Assembly: GCA_003132145.1 (NCBI GenBank)
Contig: PKWU01000088.1
Location: 1-48,014, forward strand
DNA: 48,014 nt
Source of the DNA: Granulicella sp.
GTDB lineage: Bacteria > Acidobacteriota > Terriglobia > Terriglobales > Acidobacteriaceae
Direction of reading: 5' to 3'
Positions within the stretch are counted from its first letter, which is position 1; every line of letters begins with the position of its first letter. The notes below the pieces were generated by a model, which was not told the origin of the DNA, ran no database searches, and worked only from the letters and a program-made list of their open reading frames with translations. A program made the translations under genes and the position numbers. Below are positions 15,182 to 24,435 of this stretch, in pieces.

Positions 15182-16015
15182 TCAATGAGTCCTTCCATAA
15201 CGCCACTTGCGCAAGGCCATTCGCGCTCTGCGTACCCAGGGATGTATGACAAACATTCCAAACAAATACTTTGGCGAATGAGTTAAGAGGAATTCCGTAA
15301 AGAGAAATCCAGATATTTCCACATAGCTTGCCTTAATGCGGCCTAACCCGGTTCCCTGCATTTCATGTCGACGATGTTCGAATAGCAGCTTGTCCAGGTT
15401 GTAAAATCCAATCTTCGGATTTCTAGCCATTCTGATATACATCTCATGGTCTTCTGATGTGTGACCATACTTATATCCTTGCACGGAAAGCAAAACGCTC
15501 TTGCGAAACATCAAGGCCGGATGCATCAACGGGTTTCGAAAAGGAAGAACTCTCCGGATATCTCTATTCGACTGAAAATACGGATAGCTTCTCTCCAACG
15601 ATTCCGAAACCGAATCTATTAGCCGCACTCTACAGCCAAGCACATCGACATCCTTGTTCTCGTCCAAATAGCGAACCTGCTCTTCAAATCTCTCAGGAAG
15701 ACTAATATCGTCACTATCCATCCGGGCAATATATTCGCCATGGGATTCTGCAATTCCCATATTCAGAGCAAAAGCGAATCCGCCAACCGATGGCGACTCC
15801 AGTATTCTGACCCTAATATCTCCGACACACAGTTCTAGAATCTTCTCTTTTAGGTCACGACATCCCGCATCCACCATAATGAGGAATTCGAAATTCTGAA
15901 AGGTTTGAATCAAAATGCTGTTTATGGCGGGACCGAGATACGAATCCACCCTATTCACACCCATAATCACTGTGACGCGCGGAATGTTATTGTCGGGAAA
16001 CGCTCTTGTAGTCAA
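15182..16015 (-). CDS. Family 2 glycosyltransferase
   Basis: 277 residues. PRVTVIMGVNRVDSYLGPAI is the GT-A start, followed by QTFQNFEFLIMVD, ESHGEYIARMDSDD with the metal-binding DSDD, and PERFEEQVRYLDEN. The middle has HTSEDHEMYIRMA, the usual ED motif for the catalytic base. A C-terminal hydrophobic/basic stretch suggests membrane association. It should add one sugar of the repeat unit on the cytoplasmic face. Confidence 0.85.
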   Translation of the reverse strand: MTTRAFPDNNIPRVTVIMGVNRVDSYLGPAINSILIQTFQNFEFLIMVDAGCRDLKEKILELCVGDIRVRILESPSVGGFAFALNMGIAESHGEYIARMDSDDISLPERFEEQVRYLDENKDVDVLGCRVRLIDSVSESLERSYPYFQSNRDIRRVLPFRNPLMHPALMFRKSVLLSVQGYKYGHTSEDHEMYIRMARNPKIGFYNLDKLLFEHRRHEMQGTGLGRIKASYVEISGFLFTEFLLTHSPKYLFGMFVIHPWVRRARMALRKWRYGRTH

Positions 16016-16108
16016 TATACGCTCCTTTTATGCGCAAATCGAACACCGGCTATAACCGCTTCAGTGAGTATTGTTTCTGGAGTCGCTATCGGGCGAAGAC
16101 GTTCCACT

Positions 16109-17815
16109 TTAAATTGGTTTAAACACTTTCATAATAGAGAACTCTGCAAGAGCCAAAAGCAGGTGAATCCGTCTGCGAATCTTGACCAACATACTCGAGC
16201 GTTTTCTGCCAGTCGTTGTGGTTTCATGCCGCCGACTCAACGTAAGAGGCCTGTCGATATATAGAGCGTCACCGTAAGCCAAGGAGTGCCTAAATCCAAT
16301 CCAATGGTCATACAGTACGTCATACTTATGCGGGAGAGGTAGAATCTCCGAAAGAATACTGGCTCGAAAAGCCAGATTGTGCCCGCCATATCGATTCCGC
16401 ACTAGGTTTGCCCAAATACCAGGCCTAAATGGCCCATATCGCCCAAGATAGGACTCTAACAACATAGACCCATCGGCGTGAACCAAAGATGAATTCGTAA
16501 CGATAAGGGTGATGTGAGGATTGTCGATAAACGCCTGGAGAACCATACTGATCTTTTCGGGGGCCCAAAGGTCGTCCTGATCACTTAGTAAAAGGATGCT
16601 GTTGGATGCGCTGCGTAGGGCATCCTCAAAGGTGCGCGACATACCCTGGTTGTGCTCATGCTCTATGAGCCGGATTCTAACATCCTGAAAAGCGCGGACT
16701 CGGTCTCTTGTGCTATCAGTTGAACCATCATCTACAACAACGACCTCGTCATTGTCGGAGAGCTGAACGAGAATGGATTGCAACTGAGCGGTAATGTACT
16801 GCTCGCCGTTGTAGGCGGCCATGCAGACAGAAATGGGTGGCCGCTTTTCAGAGAGCTCCTGGCCCTCTCCGGCGCCCGGAAGACTCGGCATCCGCTGCTC
16901 CATTTCGCGTTTCCAGTCCTGAATCCTGCGGGTCTTCGACTGAAAGATTCGCCGCTTCAGCGCCTGCAATGACAGTTTTTGAATTGCAGGATTGTCTCCT
17001 CGCCTCCGCTGCCGCCAGACGCGACCGAGGAGTCGCCCTGTCAATACGAGTCCCCGAAAGTGTCCCTCATACAAATCTACAAACGCAGACTCTGCCTGCA
17101 TGATATTCCGGTAGCGATCCGCATTGAGGCTCTGTCGGTGAAGCAGAGATAGCTCGTGTTTCGCATGAATATCTTCCGCTACATAAATCTTCTTCCCGTG
17201 CCGGTGGAGCTGCCTGTATACATATGCATCCACGAAATCCAGCCAAAAGTAAGGATTGAAGCCGCCAATCTGCTTTATAGCACTGACTCGAAATAGAGAC
17301 GCCGAATTGTACGCATGTGTCTCTCGGTTAGAGACACCTGTAAGACCGCTCGGCCAACCACTCACCCCCCAGAATCCGAAACACATTGGAGATAGAGGCG
17401 TACCCGCATCCGAGAGTCGAGGCACGATTGCAGCAACCCGGTTGTCCGATCCGACGTCAAGCGCGATCTTACACATGCGAGAGAGATAATCAGGGGGTAG
17501 TGTCGTATCCTGGTCCAAGGTTAGCAGCCAGTCGTACTGTTCACTTTGGGCAATCGAAAGGGCGCGATTGTATGCAGCAGCAAGCCCTGCGTTTTGCTTT
17601 GCCGCTTCATACTGCACACCCTCTGGCAACGGTCCGGGGTCACGTCCATCCGCAGTATTGTCGTAAAGCAGTATCCGAATGTCCTTTTGCCCCCGCTGGA
17701 AACCGGATATCGCGACCTGAAGTGACTTATAGGCCGCTGACTCTTCGAACACCATCTTATACAAAACGATCACGGCGAGCACTCGCACATGATATTGATT
17801 GCCTGAATTATCCAA
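16109..17815 (-). CDS. Two-domain family 2 glycosyltransferase
   Basis: 568 residues with two complete GT2 domains. Domain 1 (about 1-290) has VRVLAVIVLYK, LLYDNTADG, NAGLAAAYNRALSIA and LLTLDQDTTLP, like RfbF-type rhamnosyltransferases. Domain 2 (about 325-568) has ISVCMAAYNGEQYI, VVVVDDGSTDSTRD, NQGMSRTFEDAL and LLSDQDDLW. A charged Arg/Lys linker joins them. Each domain keeps an acidic metal-binding motif, so both could be active and add two sugars in turn. A 313-bp gap holding a MITE relic separates it from the Wzy-like gene. Confidence 0.85.
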   Translation of the reverse strand: MDNSGNQYHVRVLAVIVLYKMVFEESAAYKSLQVAISGFQRGQKDIRILLYDNTADGRDPGPLPEGVQYEAAKQNAGLAAAYNRALSIAQSEQYDWLLTLDQDTTLPPDYLSRMCKIALDVGSDNRVAAIVPRLSDAGTPLSPMCFGFWGVSGWPSGLTGVSNRETHAYNSASLFRVSAIKQIGGFNPYFWLDFVDAYVYRQLHRHGKKIYVAEDIHAKHELSLLHRQSLNADRYRNIMQAESAFVDLYEGHFRGLVLTGRLLGRVWRQRRRGDNPAIQKLSLQALKRRIFQSKTRRIQDWKREMEQRMPSLPGAGEGQELSEKRPPISVCMAAYNGEQYITAQLQSILVQLSDNDEVVVVDDGSTDSTRDRVRAFQDVRIRLIEHEHNQGMSRTFEDALRSASNSILLLSDQDDLWAPEKISMVLQAFIDNPHITLIVTNSSLVHADGSMLLESYLGRYGPFRPGIWANLVRNRYGGHNLAFRASILSEILPLPHKYDVLYDHWIGFRHSLAYGDALYIDRPLTLSRRHETTTTGRKRSSMLVKIRRRIHLLLALAEFSIMKVFKPI

Positions 17816-17853
17816 TAGCTGCTCACTCTTAACAACTGGAACTATATAATCTG

Positions 17854-17975
17854 TGATCTTGTTGAAAAGTTGTTTCGGAACTTACTCCAGATCGAAAACG
17901 AGTGATCTGTAGAGCCCACTGCTGATCTAAGTATGTGTTGAGAAGCGGAACTTCCCAGCTTAATGCCATGAACTA
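17854..17975. mobile_element. Degenerate relative of the 1933-2094 MITE
   Basis: GATCTTGTTGAAAAG at 17854 and the following ACTTACTCCAGATCGAAAA and GAGTGATCTG match the left half of the MITE at 1933 (GAACTTGTTGAAT, ACTTACCCCAGAGCAAAAA, GAGTGACCGG) with one small gap; weaker similarity goes on to about 17965. I cannot find a matching right end. It fills part of the 313-bp space between two operon genes; no coding sequence is seen there. Confidence 0.5.
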
Positions 17976-18064
17976 CATAGCAGTTGTTGAGAAGAATCTC
18001 CGCACAGCTGGCTCCGTCTTGTTCGGTAATGCCGGGCAACAAAGAACCCTGGCCAGGGTAATCC

Positions 18065-18104
18065 TAACGACCATGTCGCGTTGATGTGTCGCGGCTGGTC
18101 GTTA
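18065..18104. other. Long hairpin downstream of the Wzy-like gene
   Basis: TAACGACCA (18065-18073) pairs exactly with TGGTCGTTA (18096-18104), with an inner CGCG/CGCG pairing. It begins 25 bp after the Wzy-like stop on the minus strand. No T-run follows, so it is not a classical terminator. It may protect the upstream mRNA or be part of a mobile-element relic. Confidence 0.5.
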
Positions 18105-18128
18105 TATATCAACCGTCCGCGAAGTGGA

Positions 18129-19466
18129 TTACCTTGTGGATAGTGACCCAGCAGGGTACTGCTTAGCCGAAGTTGCGGTGTTTAGAATTCTTGCAAACAC
18201 AGTCAGAGCTGCAAACACAATTAGAGTGTCAAATATGAACACAAGACCTGATGAAGGATTAATTAGAAGCGTGAGTGAACTAGAATAAAGTGCAGCAACT
18301 GCTGCACAGCCAACCGCGCTATACCGGTGCTCTTTAAGCCTGGTTATCTGGGCAAGAATCAAAGCTAAGCACAACACGAAAAGCACTCCCAGGACTGGAC
18401 CGAAGTAGACATAGGCTGTAAGGTCGAAATGATCTGTAGGCCCACCTGGTTCGGTCGAGAATGGATACAAGTAGAGCTTGACTTGGTCCCCAATATCATT
18501 ACCCAAGTGGTAGCCAAGCAGTGAAGGGATTATCCCACCTCCGAAAATCGGGCCAAACAACTGCACAATCGGATGATCAACGCGGATGGAGTGTAGCACA
18601 TCTGGAGGAAGTCCCATGAAATATATATCGCCACTGCTGATGATCCGTGATGTAAATTGCTCAACGATTAATGGCGCACCTATCAGGTATTGCGCGTCCG
18701 TGCTCGCTGGGCTGTCTGACATGTGAGAATTAATAGACAACTGTACCAGTGCATAGACAGTGGCCAGGGATAAAACCCCTAACGCAGGCCAAACAATCTT
18801 TCTAATTGGCACCGACTTTCTTCCGGAGCTGATTGCTATAGCGACAGCAGCAACATAGGCAGCCTCTAGAAGCGCGTATTTAGCTCCATTTAGCAGGGAT
18901 GAAACAAGCATAAAGGAGGCTGCACCGCATCCCAATAATAATTTATTCATACCCTTGCGGTTTGTAATTCTGATAGCAAGATACCCAACAATAAACAGCC
19001 GCAATGGATTCAAGATTCGAACGAGAAGAACAAATCCTCGATTTGACTCAAAACGGTCCGCCGAGAAAGACGGAAGTCCTGCGAACATCACATATATTAG
19101 TCCCGCTATAAAATAAATAACAACAGCTATCTGAAAAAAAGTCCACCCACCATCCAATAAACTTACCGACCGATATAACCACGGAATGGATAGTCGCGAA
19201 AATGACCGGTATCCGACTAGAAACACGAGGCCATAACCTACTACAATTGCGACCTCTGGCAGCCCAACATAGCCTTTAATGGCCAGAAGCGCAACAACGG
19301 CATAACCTATGCCGAATGTGAACGTGTAAGTAAAATGGAATGGATCCGACAGCCCCCCTGCAATTCCTGATGTCAGTCGATACAGTAGCAGCATTAGAAC
19401 TATAGATAATATGACAAGAAACTCGATATTATTAAATGCCACGTACATGAACTCAGCGTAATTCAT
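18129..19466 (-). CDS. Wzy-like O-antigen/oligosaccharide repeat-unit polymerase
   Basis: 445 residues, hydrophobic throughout with about a dozen predicted membrane helices and one larger periplasmic loop around residues 245-345, the usual layout of Wzy polymerases. Sequence conservation in this family is low, so the call rests on topology and on the position between a GT2 and the flippase. The DNA is clearly more AT-rich than the flanking core genome, as is typical of transferred O-antigen genes. It starts 14 bp after the upstream GT2 stop. Confidence 0.7.
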   Translation of the reverse strand: MNYAEFMYVAFNNIEFLVILSIVLMLLLYRLTSGIAGGLSDPFHFTYTFTFGIGYAVVALLAIKGYVGLPEVAIVVGYGLVFLVGYRSFSRLSIPWLYRSVSLLDGGWTFFQIAVVIYFIAGLIYVMFAGLPSFSADRFESNRGFVLLVRILNPLRLFIVGYLAIRITNRKGMNKLLLGCGAASFMLVSSLLNGAKYALLEAAYVAAVAIAISSGRKSVPIRKIVWPALGVLSLATVYALVQLSINSHMSDSPASTDAQYLIGAPLIVEQFTSRIISSGDIYFMGLPPDVLHSIRVDHPIVQLFGPIFGGGIIPSLLGYHLGNDIGDQVKLYLYPFSTEPGGPTDHFDLTAYVYFGPVLGVLFVLCLALILAQITRLKEHRYSAVGCAAVAALYSSSLTLLINPSSGLVFIFDTLIVFAALTVFARILNTATSAKQYPAGSLSTR

Positions 19467-19480
19467 GCGAATGAACCGCC

Positions 19481-20500
19481 TTAGTAGTTGTTGGTTTGTT
19501 TATGACTATTACTTACTTTGCAAAGAACTTTTACAACTTTCTTACCGGCCTTTTTCATCAAAAACAGAATAAACGATAGCACTTCAGTCGAACTGAGAGA
19601 AAATATATTTCTATTCAGAAAGAAGTTTCTATTCCTCAATAAAGCAATGAGCTGGGAATTAAATGAATCTTCCCAGACCGATATCAAACTGTTTTGAGAA
19701 CAATATGCTTTTTCTCTTGCAATCAAAGCAATACTAGAATTTATTAACTTATGCGTGATGGTACTGCTGGCATTTACGCCATGCAGTCTATAAAGTGCTA
19801 AGGATTGATCGACATATAAAAATTTGTATTCCTTGGATAGCTTCAACCACATTTCCCAATCTTCCATAGCGTTGCCATTCGTCCATCCGCCAACCTCTTG
19901 GATTGCCGTGGTTCTCACTACATTAGACATCGCAGGCAGATAATTTCCAGCGAGTAGTGTTCGATATGTTCCGAACACTTCACTTCTATAATCAATGTCG
20001 CGATTCCTTAATTGAAAGTCCAGAAAAGTTGAGTAGGTTTTCTCGTTCTGTATTCCGTGAATTGTGCCGTTAGGCATCAGCTGTACTTCTTGGCCGCGGC
20101 CATTAATAAACAATGCGTCCCCGAAGGCGACTGCATATGTTGGGCCTTTTGTTTCCAGCGCATTCACCAGCAACTCGATTTTTTCAGGGAAGGCAACATC
20201 GTCAGAAGCGAGCGCCGTAAAGTAAACTCCTCTGGCCATGTCGAGTGCTTGATTCAGCGTAGCGGATAAGCCGATGTTCTCCCGGTTGATGTATTCAAAA
20301 CGGACAAACCTTCGCTTGCATTCCTCAACCAGAGTCAGAACCATCTCATGGGAGCGGTCGTTTGAGCCATCGTTGAGAATGATCAGATCAATGTTACGGT
20401 AGGTCTGATGCAAGATGCTTCGTATACTTTCAACGACATATTTATCGTGGTTATAGACAGGAATCACTGCCGTAACGAGAGGCATATTGTCTGGATTCAT
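19481..20500 (-). CDS. Family 2 glycosyltransferase
   Basis: 339 residues. LVTAVIPVYNHDKYVVESI opens the GT-A fold; QTYRNIDLIILNDGSND and ENIGLSATLNQALDMARG follow, with LASDDVAFPEKIE as the metal-binding region and NAMEDWEMWLKLS as the ED motif. The C-terminal 70 residues are rich in Asn, Lys and Phe, reflecting AT-rich DNA. It probably adds a sugar to the lipid-linked repeat. Confidence 0.87.
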   Translation of the reverse strand: MNPDNMPLVTAVIPVYNHDKYVVESIRSILHQTYRNIDLIILNDGSNDRSHEMVLTLVEECKRRFVRFEYINRENIGLSATLNQALDMARGVYFTALASDDVAFPEKIELLVNALETKGPTYAVAFGDALFINGRGQEVQLMPNGTIHGIQNEKTYSTFLDFQLRNRDIDYRSEVFGTYRTLLAGNYLPAMSNVVRTTAIQEVGGWTNGNAMEDWEMWLKLSKEYKFLYVDQSLALYRLHGVNASSTITHKLINSSIALIAREKAYCSQNSLISVWEDSFNSQLIALLRNRNFFLNRNIFSLSSTEVLSFILFLMKKAGKKVVKVLCKVSNSHKQTNNY

Positions 20501-20562
20501 TGATGAACTATCCTCAACGTCAAAACGTATCCTGCGATAGCTCTACTATACGCAAGCACGTT

Positions 20563-22071
20563 TTATGATGCACCTATGCGAGCTGTCAATCGGCGTGCCA
20601 TCGCGCCGATGCGTCCTGCGGGTCCACCCAGATCACTCATGTGCGTTATTCGTCCGAGCGAGTATACCGCAAACGCGACTGCGGCTACGCAACCGACCAA
20701 CATTCCCCAGCGCGTCAGGGCGGTGAAAATATCCACGCCTACGCATATCGCAAGCGTCACGACGGACATTATGAGAACGGACCTAGACCAACGGAAGCCT
20801 ATACGCCGCCAGGCGAGCCAATAAACCAACGGCAGGTAGAGGGCGTACATTGCAAGGTATGCTATGCCGGTAATCTGTAGCCCGACATCTGGTGCCAAGC
20901 CCGTGATGAGACCTGTTGGGACGAGCCATGTAAAAGTTTCGGTTGAGAAATAGGTCTTTCCATCTCCCGCCGCGACAATCAAGAAGCCCAGTGGCCAGCT
21001 TACCACTTTGAGAACATCGCCCAGTACCTGCCAACGCAGAATCTCGATCGCAGGTGTGAAGGAGGCCGCATAGAGCAAATGAATGACCCACGGCGCTACC
21101 GCCATCATGGCGATGAACACGGGCGCACTCAAGAGCGTGGCGACTTCTGTCTGTTCGTTCACCAAGCGCCCCGCTGCTTTGTGGTCATGGATCACGCCTG
21201 TTAGTCTGGGATAGTAGTCTGTCCCCATGGCCATGAGCACAAAGGATACATACTGCATTGAGATTATCCAGGCAGCCTGATATTGGCCAAGCGACTGCGC
21301 GCCGAGAACTTTGGCGACATCGATCCGTATCCAGAGTTGCGCCAACTGTTGAACTAGCCCTGCGCCCACCATTGCGATGCCAAGGCGAAGAAGCATCTTC
21401 CATTCGCGCGTTAACTCCGGTAGGGAAACGGTCTCCGTTCTGGCTTTCGGCAGTCTCGACACATATACGTGGCCGAGAACAAAGCTCGCCAAAGGGACGA
21501 TCAGCACATATGCAACCAAGCCGGCGTTGCCCCATCGCCAGAGCAAGCCGATACCCAGCACAGTACTGATTGCCGATCCATAGACATTGAGACGGGCAAT
21601 GTCTCCAATGCGGCGCATGCCTTGGATCAACGCTGCCTGCGATGCTCCTGCAACCGAAAGTGCAACGCCTATCGAAAGCCACCCGACCGCGCCAGAATAG
21701 GAGGCTTTACCCAACGCATGGACAGCCAGGAACGAACGCAGAGACCACACAACCAGCCCGCCTGCGCTGGCGAGGACCATCGTGCCCCAGAACAACGCAC
21801 GTCGCGCCACCATGATCGCGCGAGCGTCCTCTTTACTGCAGGCCTCCGCAATCTGGCGCGTACCTACCGGGCCCAGGCCCATGGTGGCAACCGTGGATGC
21901 AGCCGCCATTAGGCCGGTGTATAGGCTGGCTAAGCCCACACCCACAGGCCCGAGCAATACGGCCAGAACCTTGGTGCGCAGCACCCCGATTGCGATATTG
22001 ATGAACGAAGCACCTCCAATAATGGAAGTGCTTCGCAATATACGATGGTACGATGCTTTCGCCTCGGTCAT
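20563..22071 (-). CDS. wzx: Wzx-type oligosaccharide flippase
   Basis: 502 residues, polytopic. The N-terminus [32 protein letters not shown] is typical of the polysaccharide-transporter/MOP flippases of the WzxE type, with about 12-14 membrane helices in all. It would move the lipid-linked repeat unit to the periplasmic face for Wzy. Its ATG overlaps the stop of the aminotransferase gene by 4 bp. It is unlike the broken flippase at 1757-2215, so the region once held two different flippases. Confidence 0.88.
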   Translation of the reverse strand: MTEAKASYHRILRSTSIIGGASFINIAIGVLRTKVLAVLLGPVGVGLASLYTGLMAAASTVATMGLGPVGTRQIAEACSKEDARAIMVARRALFWGTMVLASAGGLVVWSLRSFLAVHALGKASYSGAVGWLSIGVALSVAGASQAALIQGMRRIGDIARLNVYGSAISTVLGIGLLWRWGNAGLVAYVLIVPLASFVLGHVYVSRLPKARTETVSLPELTREWKMLLRLGIAMVGAGLVQQLAQLWIRIDVAKVLGAQSLGQYQAAWIISMQYVSFVLMAMGTDYYPRLTGVIHDHKAAGRLVNEQTEVATLLSAPVFIAMMAVAPWVIHLLYAASFTPAIEILRWQVLGDVLKVVSWPLGFLIVAAGDGKTYFSTETFTWLVPTGLITGLAPDVGLQITGIAYLAMYALYLPLVYWLAWRRIGFRWSRSVLIMSVVTLAICVGVDIFTALTRWGMLVGCVAAVAFAVYSLGRITHMSDLGGPAGRIGAMARRLTARIGAS

Positions 22072-23171
22072 CCGTGAGCCGTTGTTTTCAACGCGACAAT
22101 CGCGGACGTAACGCCTGCATGTTCCAACTGCGGTCCCATGGGCAAACTGAGCAAGCGATTGGCCATGCTTTCGGCAATGGGAAACCGACCCGCGGCATAC
22201 CCCGCATCGCGATATGCCATTTGCAGATGCGGCGGAATCGGGTAGTGAATCTGCGTCCCAATGCCAGTCTCCTTTAGAGCCTTTTGTAAGCCATCCCGTT
22301 CTGCATGCTGCACTACATAGAGGTGCCAGACGGGCTCAGCCCACTCCGGCACTTCGGGCAGCACCAACCTCGTACCCGCCAACTCCGCTGTGTAGCGTGC
22401 GGCAATCGCTGTCCTGCGCGCATTCCATTCGTCCAGATGCCTCAGTTTAACCCGTAAAATAGCAGCTTGCACAGGGTCCAGGCGGCTGTTGCAGCCCTTG
22501 ACTTCATTCACATACTTCACTCTTGAACCGTAATTGCGCAGCACACGAACTCGGTCGGCAATCTCTGGGTCGTTTGATGTAATGGCACCCGCATCACCCA
22601 ATGCTCCCAAGTTCTTGCCGGGATAAAAACTCCACGCAACAGCGTCCCCATGGCCACCGATACGCTTGCCCTTATAGCGTGCGCCGTGCGCCTGCGCCGC
22701 ATCTTCCAGAACACGCAGTCCATGCTTGCGCGCCAAAGCGAGAATCGGGTCAAGATCCGCCGGCTGCCCATACAGATGCACCGGCAGTATGGCCTTGGTG
22801 CGGGGAGTAATCGCAGCTTCCACCTTGCCCGGATCGAGATTGTAGGTGAACTCCACTGGCTCGACAGGCACCGGGATGGCCCCAGTCTGGGTGACTGCCA
22901 ACCAGGTAGCAATGAAAGTATTGGACGGAACGATGACCTCGTCCCCAGCGCCAATCCGCATAGCGACTAACGCAAGACGTAGCGCATCGAGCCCGTTGGC
23001 AACGCCAACGCAATACTCGGTTTCGATAAAGGCAGCGTATTCCTGTTCAAAGGCCTCCACATCCTGCCCCCCGATGTACCAGCCGGAACGCAAAGAGGCC
23101 AGTATGGCAGGCTCAAGTTCAGCTTGAATCTCACGGTAGGCTGCTCCCAAGTCAAGAAACGGGACATTCAT
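22068..23171 (-). CDS. dTDP-3-keto-sugar aminotransferase (DegT/DnrJ/EryC1/StrS family)
   Basis: 367 residues of the PLP-dependent sugar aminotransferase fold: [15 protein letters not shown]-terminus, [47 protein letters not shown], and [17 protein letters not shown] with the PLP Lys. The close fit to the FdtB/QdtB pattern and the adjacent ketoisomerase and acetyltransferase point to 3-amination of a dTDP-3-keto-6-deoxyhexose. The product would be dTDP-Fuc3N or dTDP-Qui3N. It overlaps both neighbours by 4 bp. Confidence 0.87.
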   Translation of the reverse strand: MNVPFLDLGAAYREIQAELEPAILASLRSGWYIGGQDVEAFEQEYAAFIETEYCVGVANGLDALRLALVAMRIGAGDEVIVPSNTFIATWLAVTQTGAIPVPVEPVEFTYNLDPGKVEAAITPRTKAILPVHLYGQPADLDPILALARKHGLRVLEDAAQAHGARYKGKRIGGHGDAVAWSFYPGKNLGALGDAGAITSNDPEIADRVRVLRNYGSRVKYVNEVKGCNSRLDPVQAAILRVKLRHLDEWNARRTAIAARYTAELAGTRLVLPEVPEWAEPVWHLYVVQHAERDGLQKALKETGIGTQIHYPIPPHLQMAYRDAGYAAGRFPIAESMANRLLSLPMGPQLEHAGVTSAIVALKTTAHG

Positions 23172-23578
23172 CCTTGGCCCCGTGCCCGCATGAATTCGGC
23201 ATAATCGCGATAGTAATCGACTTCATCATAATAATTGGACGCCAGCACCATGCAAACGGATCCGGAAGAAAAGTTATCCAGCTCTCGCCAGATCATTGGG
23301 CAAATGTAGAGACCGTTGTAGGAGCGATTCAGATGAACGCGCTTCTTATTGTTCCCATCATCCAGGATCACATCGAAGCTGCCAGACATGGCAATAATAA
23401 GCTGGTGTAATTCCTTATGTGCATGCCCGCCGCGCTCCGCTCCGCCCGGCACGTCATAGAGGTAGTAAACCCGCTGAATCGCGAAGGGTATTTGATGACA
23501 TCCTTCAATGAAGGTCAAGTTGCCCCGCGGGTCGGAGATTTTCGGCAAGTCGATTATCTCGCAACGATCAATACTCAC
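23168..23578 (-). CDS. dTDP-4-keto-6-deoxyhexose 3,4-ketoisomerase (FdtA/QdtA family)
   Basis: 136 residues from GTG 23578, the usual size for these cupins. [15 protein letters not shown] starts the WxcM-like domain; [18 protein letters not shown] has the active-site His residues; then come [18 protein letters not shown] and [14 protein letters not shown]. It moves the keto group from C4 to C3 of dTDP-4-keto-6-deoxyglucose before amination. A longer upstream frame would run inside the acetyltransferase gene and is not needed. Whether it makes the galacto (Fuc3N) or gluco (Qui3N) isomer cannot be told by eye. Confidence 0.87.
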   Translation of the reverse strand: MSIDRCEIIDLPKISDPRGNLTFIEGCHQIPFAIQRVYYLYDVPGGAERGGHAHKELHQLIIAMSGSFDVILDDGNNKKRVHLNRSYNGLYICPMIWRELDNFSSGSVCMVLASNYYDEVDYYRDYAEFMRARGQG

Positions 23579-24068
23579 GCGCCTCTCCCTCTCCGAGAAA
23601 CCTGACGTGTTTGGCGGGGTTACCGCAAACCAAGCTTCCAGGTGCGACACTTCTGGTTACAACCGCGCCAGCAGCGACAAGCGCACGTGCCCCAATTGAG
23701 AGGCCGGGCAGAATTACCGCTCCAGCTCCAATTGACGCTCCGTCCTCTATGGTAGTCTCCAGATACTTATCCATGTACTTCTTGCTTCTTGGAAACTTGT
23801 CATTCGCAAAGGTAGCATTTGGGCCTATAAATACATCGTCTCCAACGCGAAGGCCGTCCCACAACTGGACGCCGCACTTGATCGTGACCCTATCCCCAAC
23901 CACAACATCATTCTCGATGAAAACATGTGAACAGATGTTGCAGTCTGACCCAATTCTCGCACCGGGAAGTACAACGACAAACTGCCAGATTCTCGTATGG
24001 TCGCCTATAGCATCGGAAGAAACGTCTGCGAGTTCGTGTATGATCGCGTTCATGTTAGGTTGCCCCAT
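23568..24068 (-). CDS. Sugar N-acetyltransferase, left-handed beta-helix (FdtC/QdtC-like)
   Basis: 166 residues built of hexapeptide repeats (for example IGDHTRIWQFVVVLPGA, VVGDRVTIK, VGDDVFIGPNATF, IGAGAVILPGLSIGARALV) and ending GNPAKHVRFLG, as in sugar-nucleotide N-acetyltransferases. It should acetylate the 3-amino group made by the neighbouring aminotransferase, using acetyl-CoA. It is the first biosynthetic gene of the operon and overlaps the ketoisomerase start by 11 bp. Confidence 0.87.
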   Translation of the reverse strand: MGQPNMNAIIHELADVSSDAIGDHTRIWQFVVVLPGARIGSDCNICSHVFIENDVVVGDRVTIKCGVQLWDGLRVGDDVFIGPNATFANDKFPRSKKYMDKYLETTIEDGASIGAGAVILPGLSIGARALVAAGAVVTRSVAPGSLVCGNPAKHVRFLGEGEAREY

Positions 24069-24435
24069 TCGATGAAATCTCTCAAACTCAAAAGCGCATT
24101 TAATATAGATCTTGACGTAGAATAGCTGCGTTTATTTTCCCAGAACTCAATTGCGGCTGCACTGCCGTTAGTTCTGAGAGACACGTCTTCGATCATCGTT
24201 GCTTACTGCGTCAAGGCAATACGCCTCCACATACATGTAATAGTCTCGTCATAATTGTGCTTGATAGTTTAATGGCAGACGCTGTGCGGAACGGCATAAA
24301 AATTATAAATTTATGCAGACGACAGTCTTTCATCACGTCTACATGGGATTGCGTCTGCTGGCATCCTATAGCTTCGATTCTTCAAGCAGCTCCTCCCCTA
24401 ACGCGATCGCGGGAATGTGATTCCTGGCCTCAAGC
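24069..24435 (-). other. 367-bp AT-rich leader between antiterminator and biosynthetic genes
   Basis: No gene is seen. GCAGACG occurs at 24275-24281 and 24315-24321, and its inverse CGTCTGC at 24352-24358, so two alternative long-range hairpins can form. A long untranslated stretch straight after a NusG paralogue is where the recruitment or pausing signals of such factors could sit, but I cannot point to a proven element. No standard promoter stands out on the minus strand. Confidence 0.4.

Noticed and set aside
18065-18104. Hairpin after the Wzy-like gene as an intrinsic terminator
   Set aside because: No T-run follows on the minus strand, and the operon appears to continue with further genes in the same direction.
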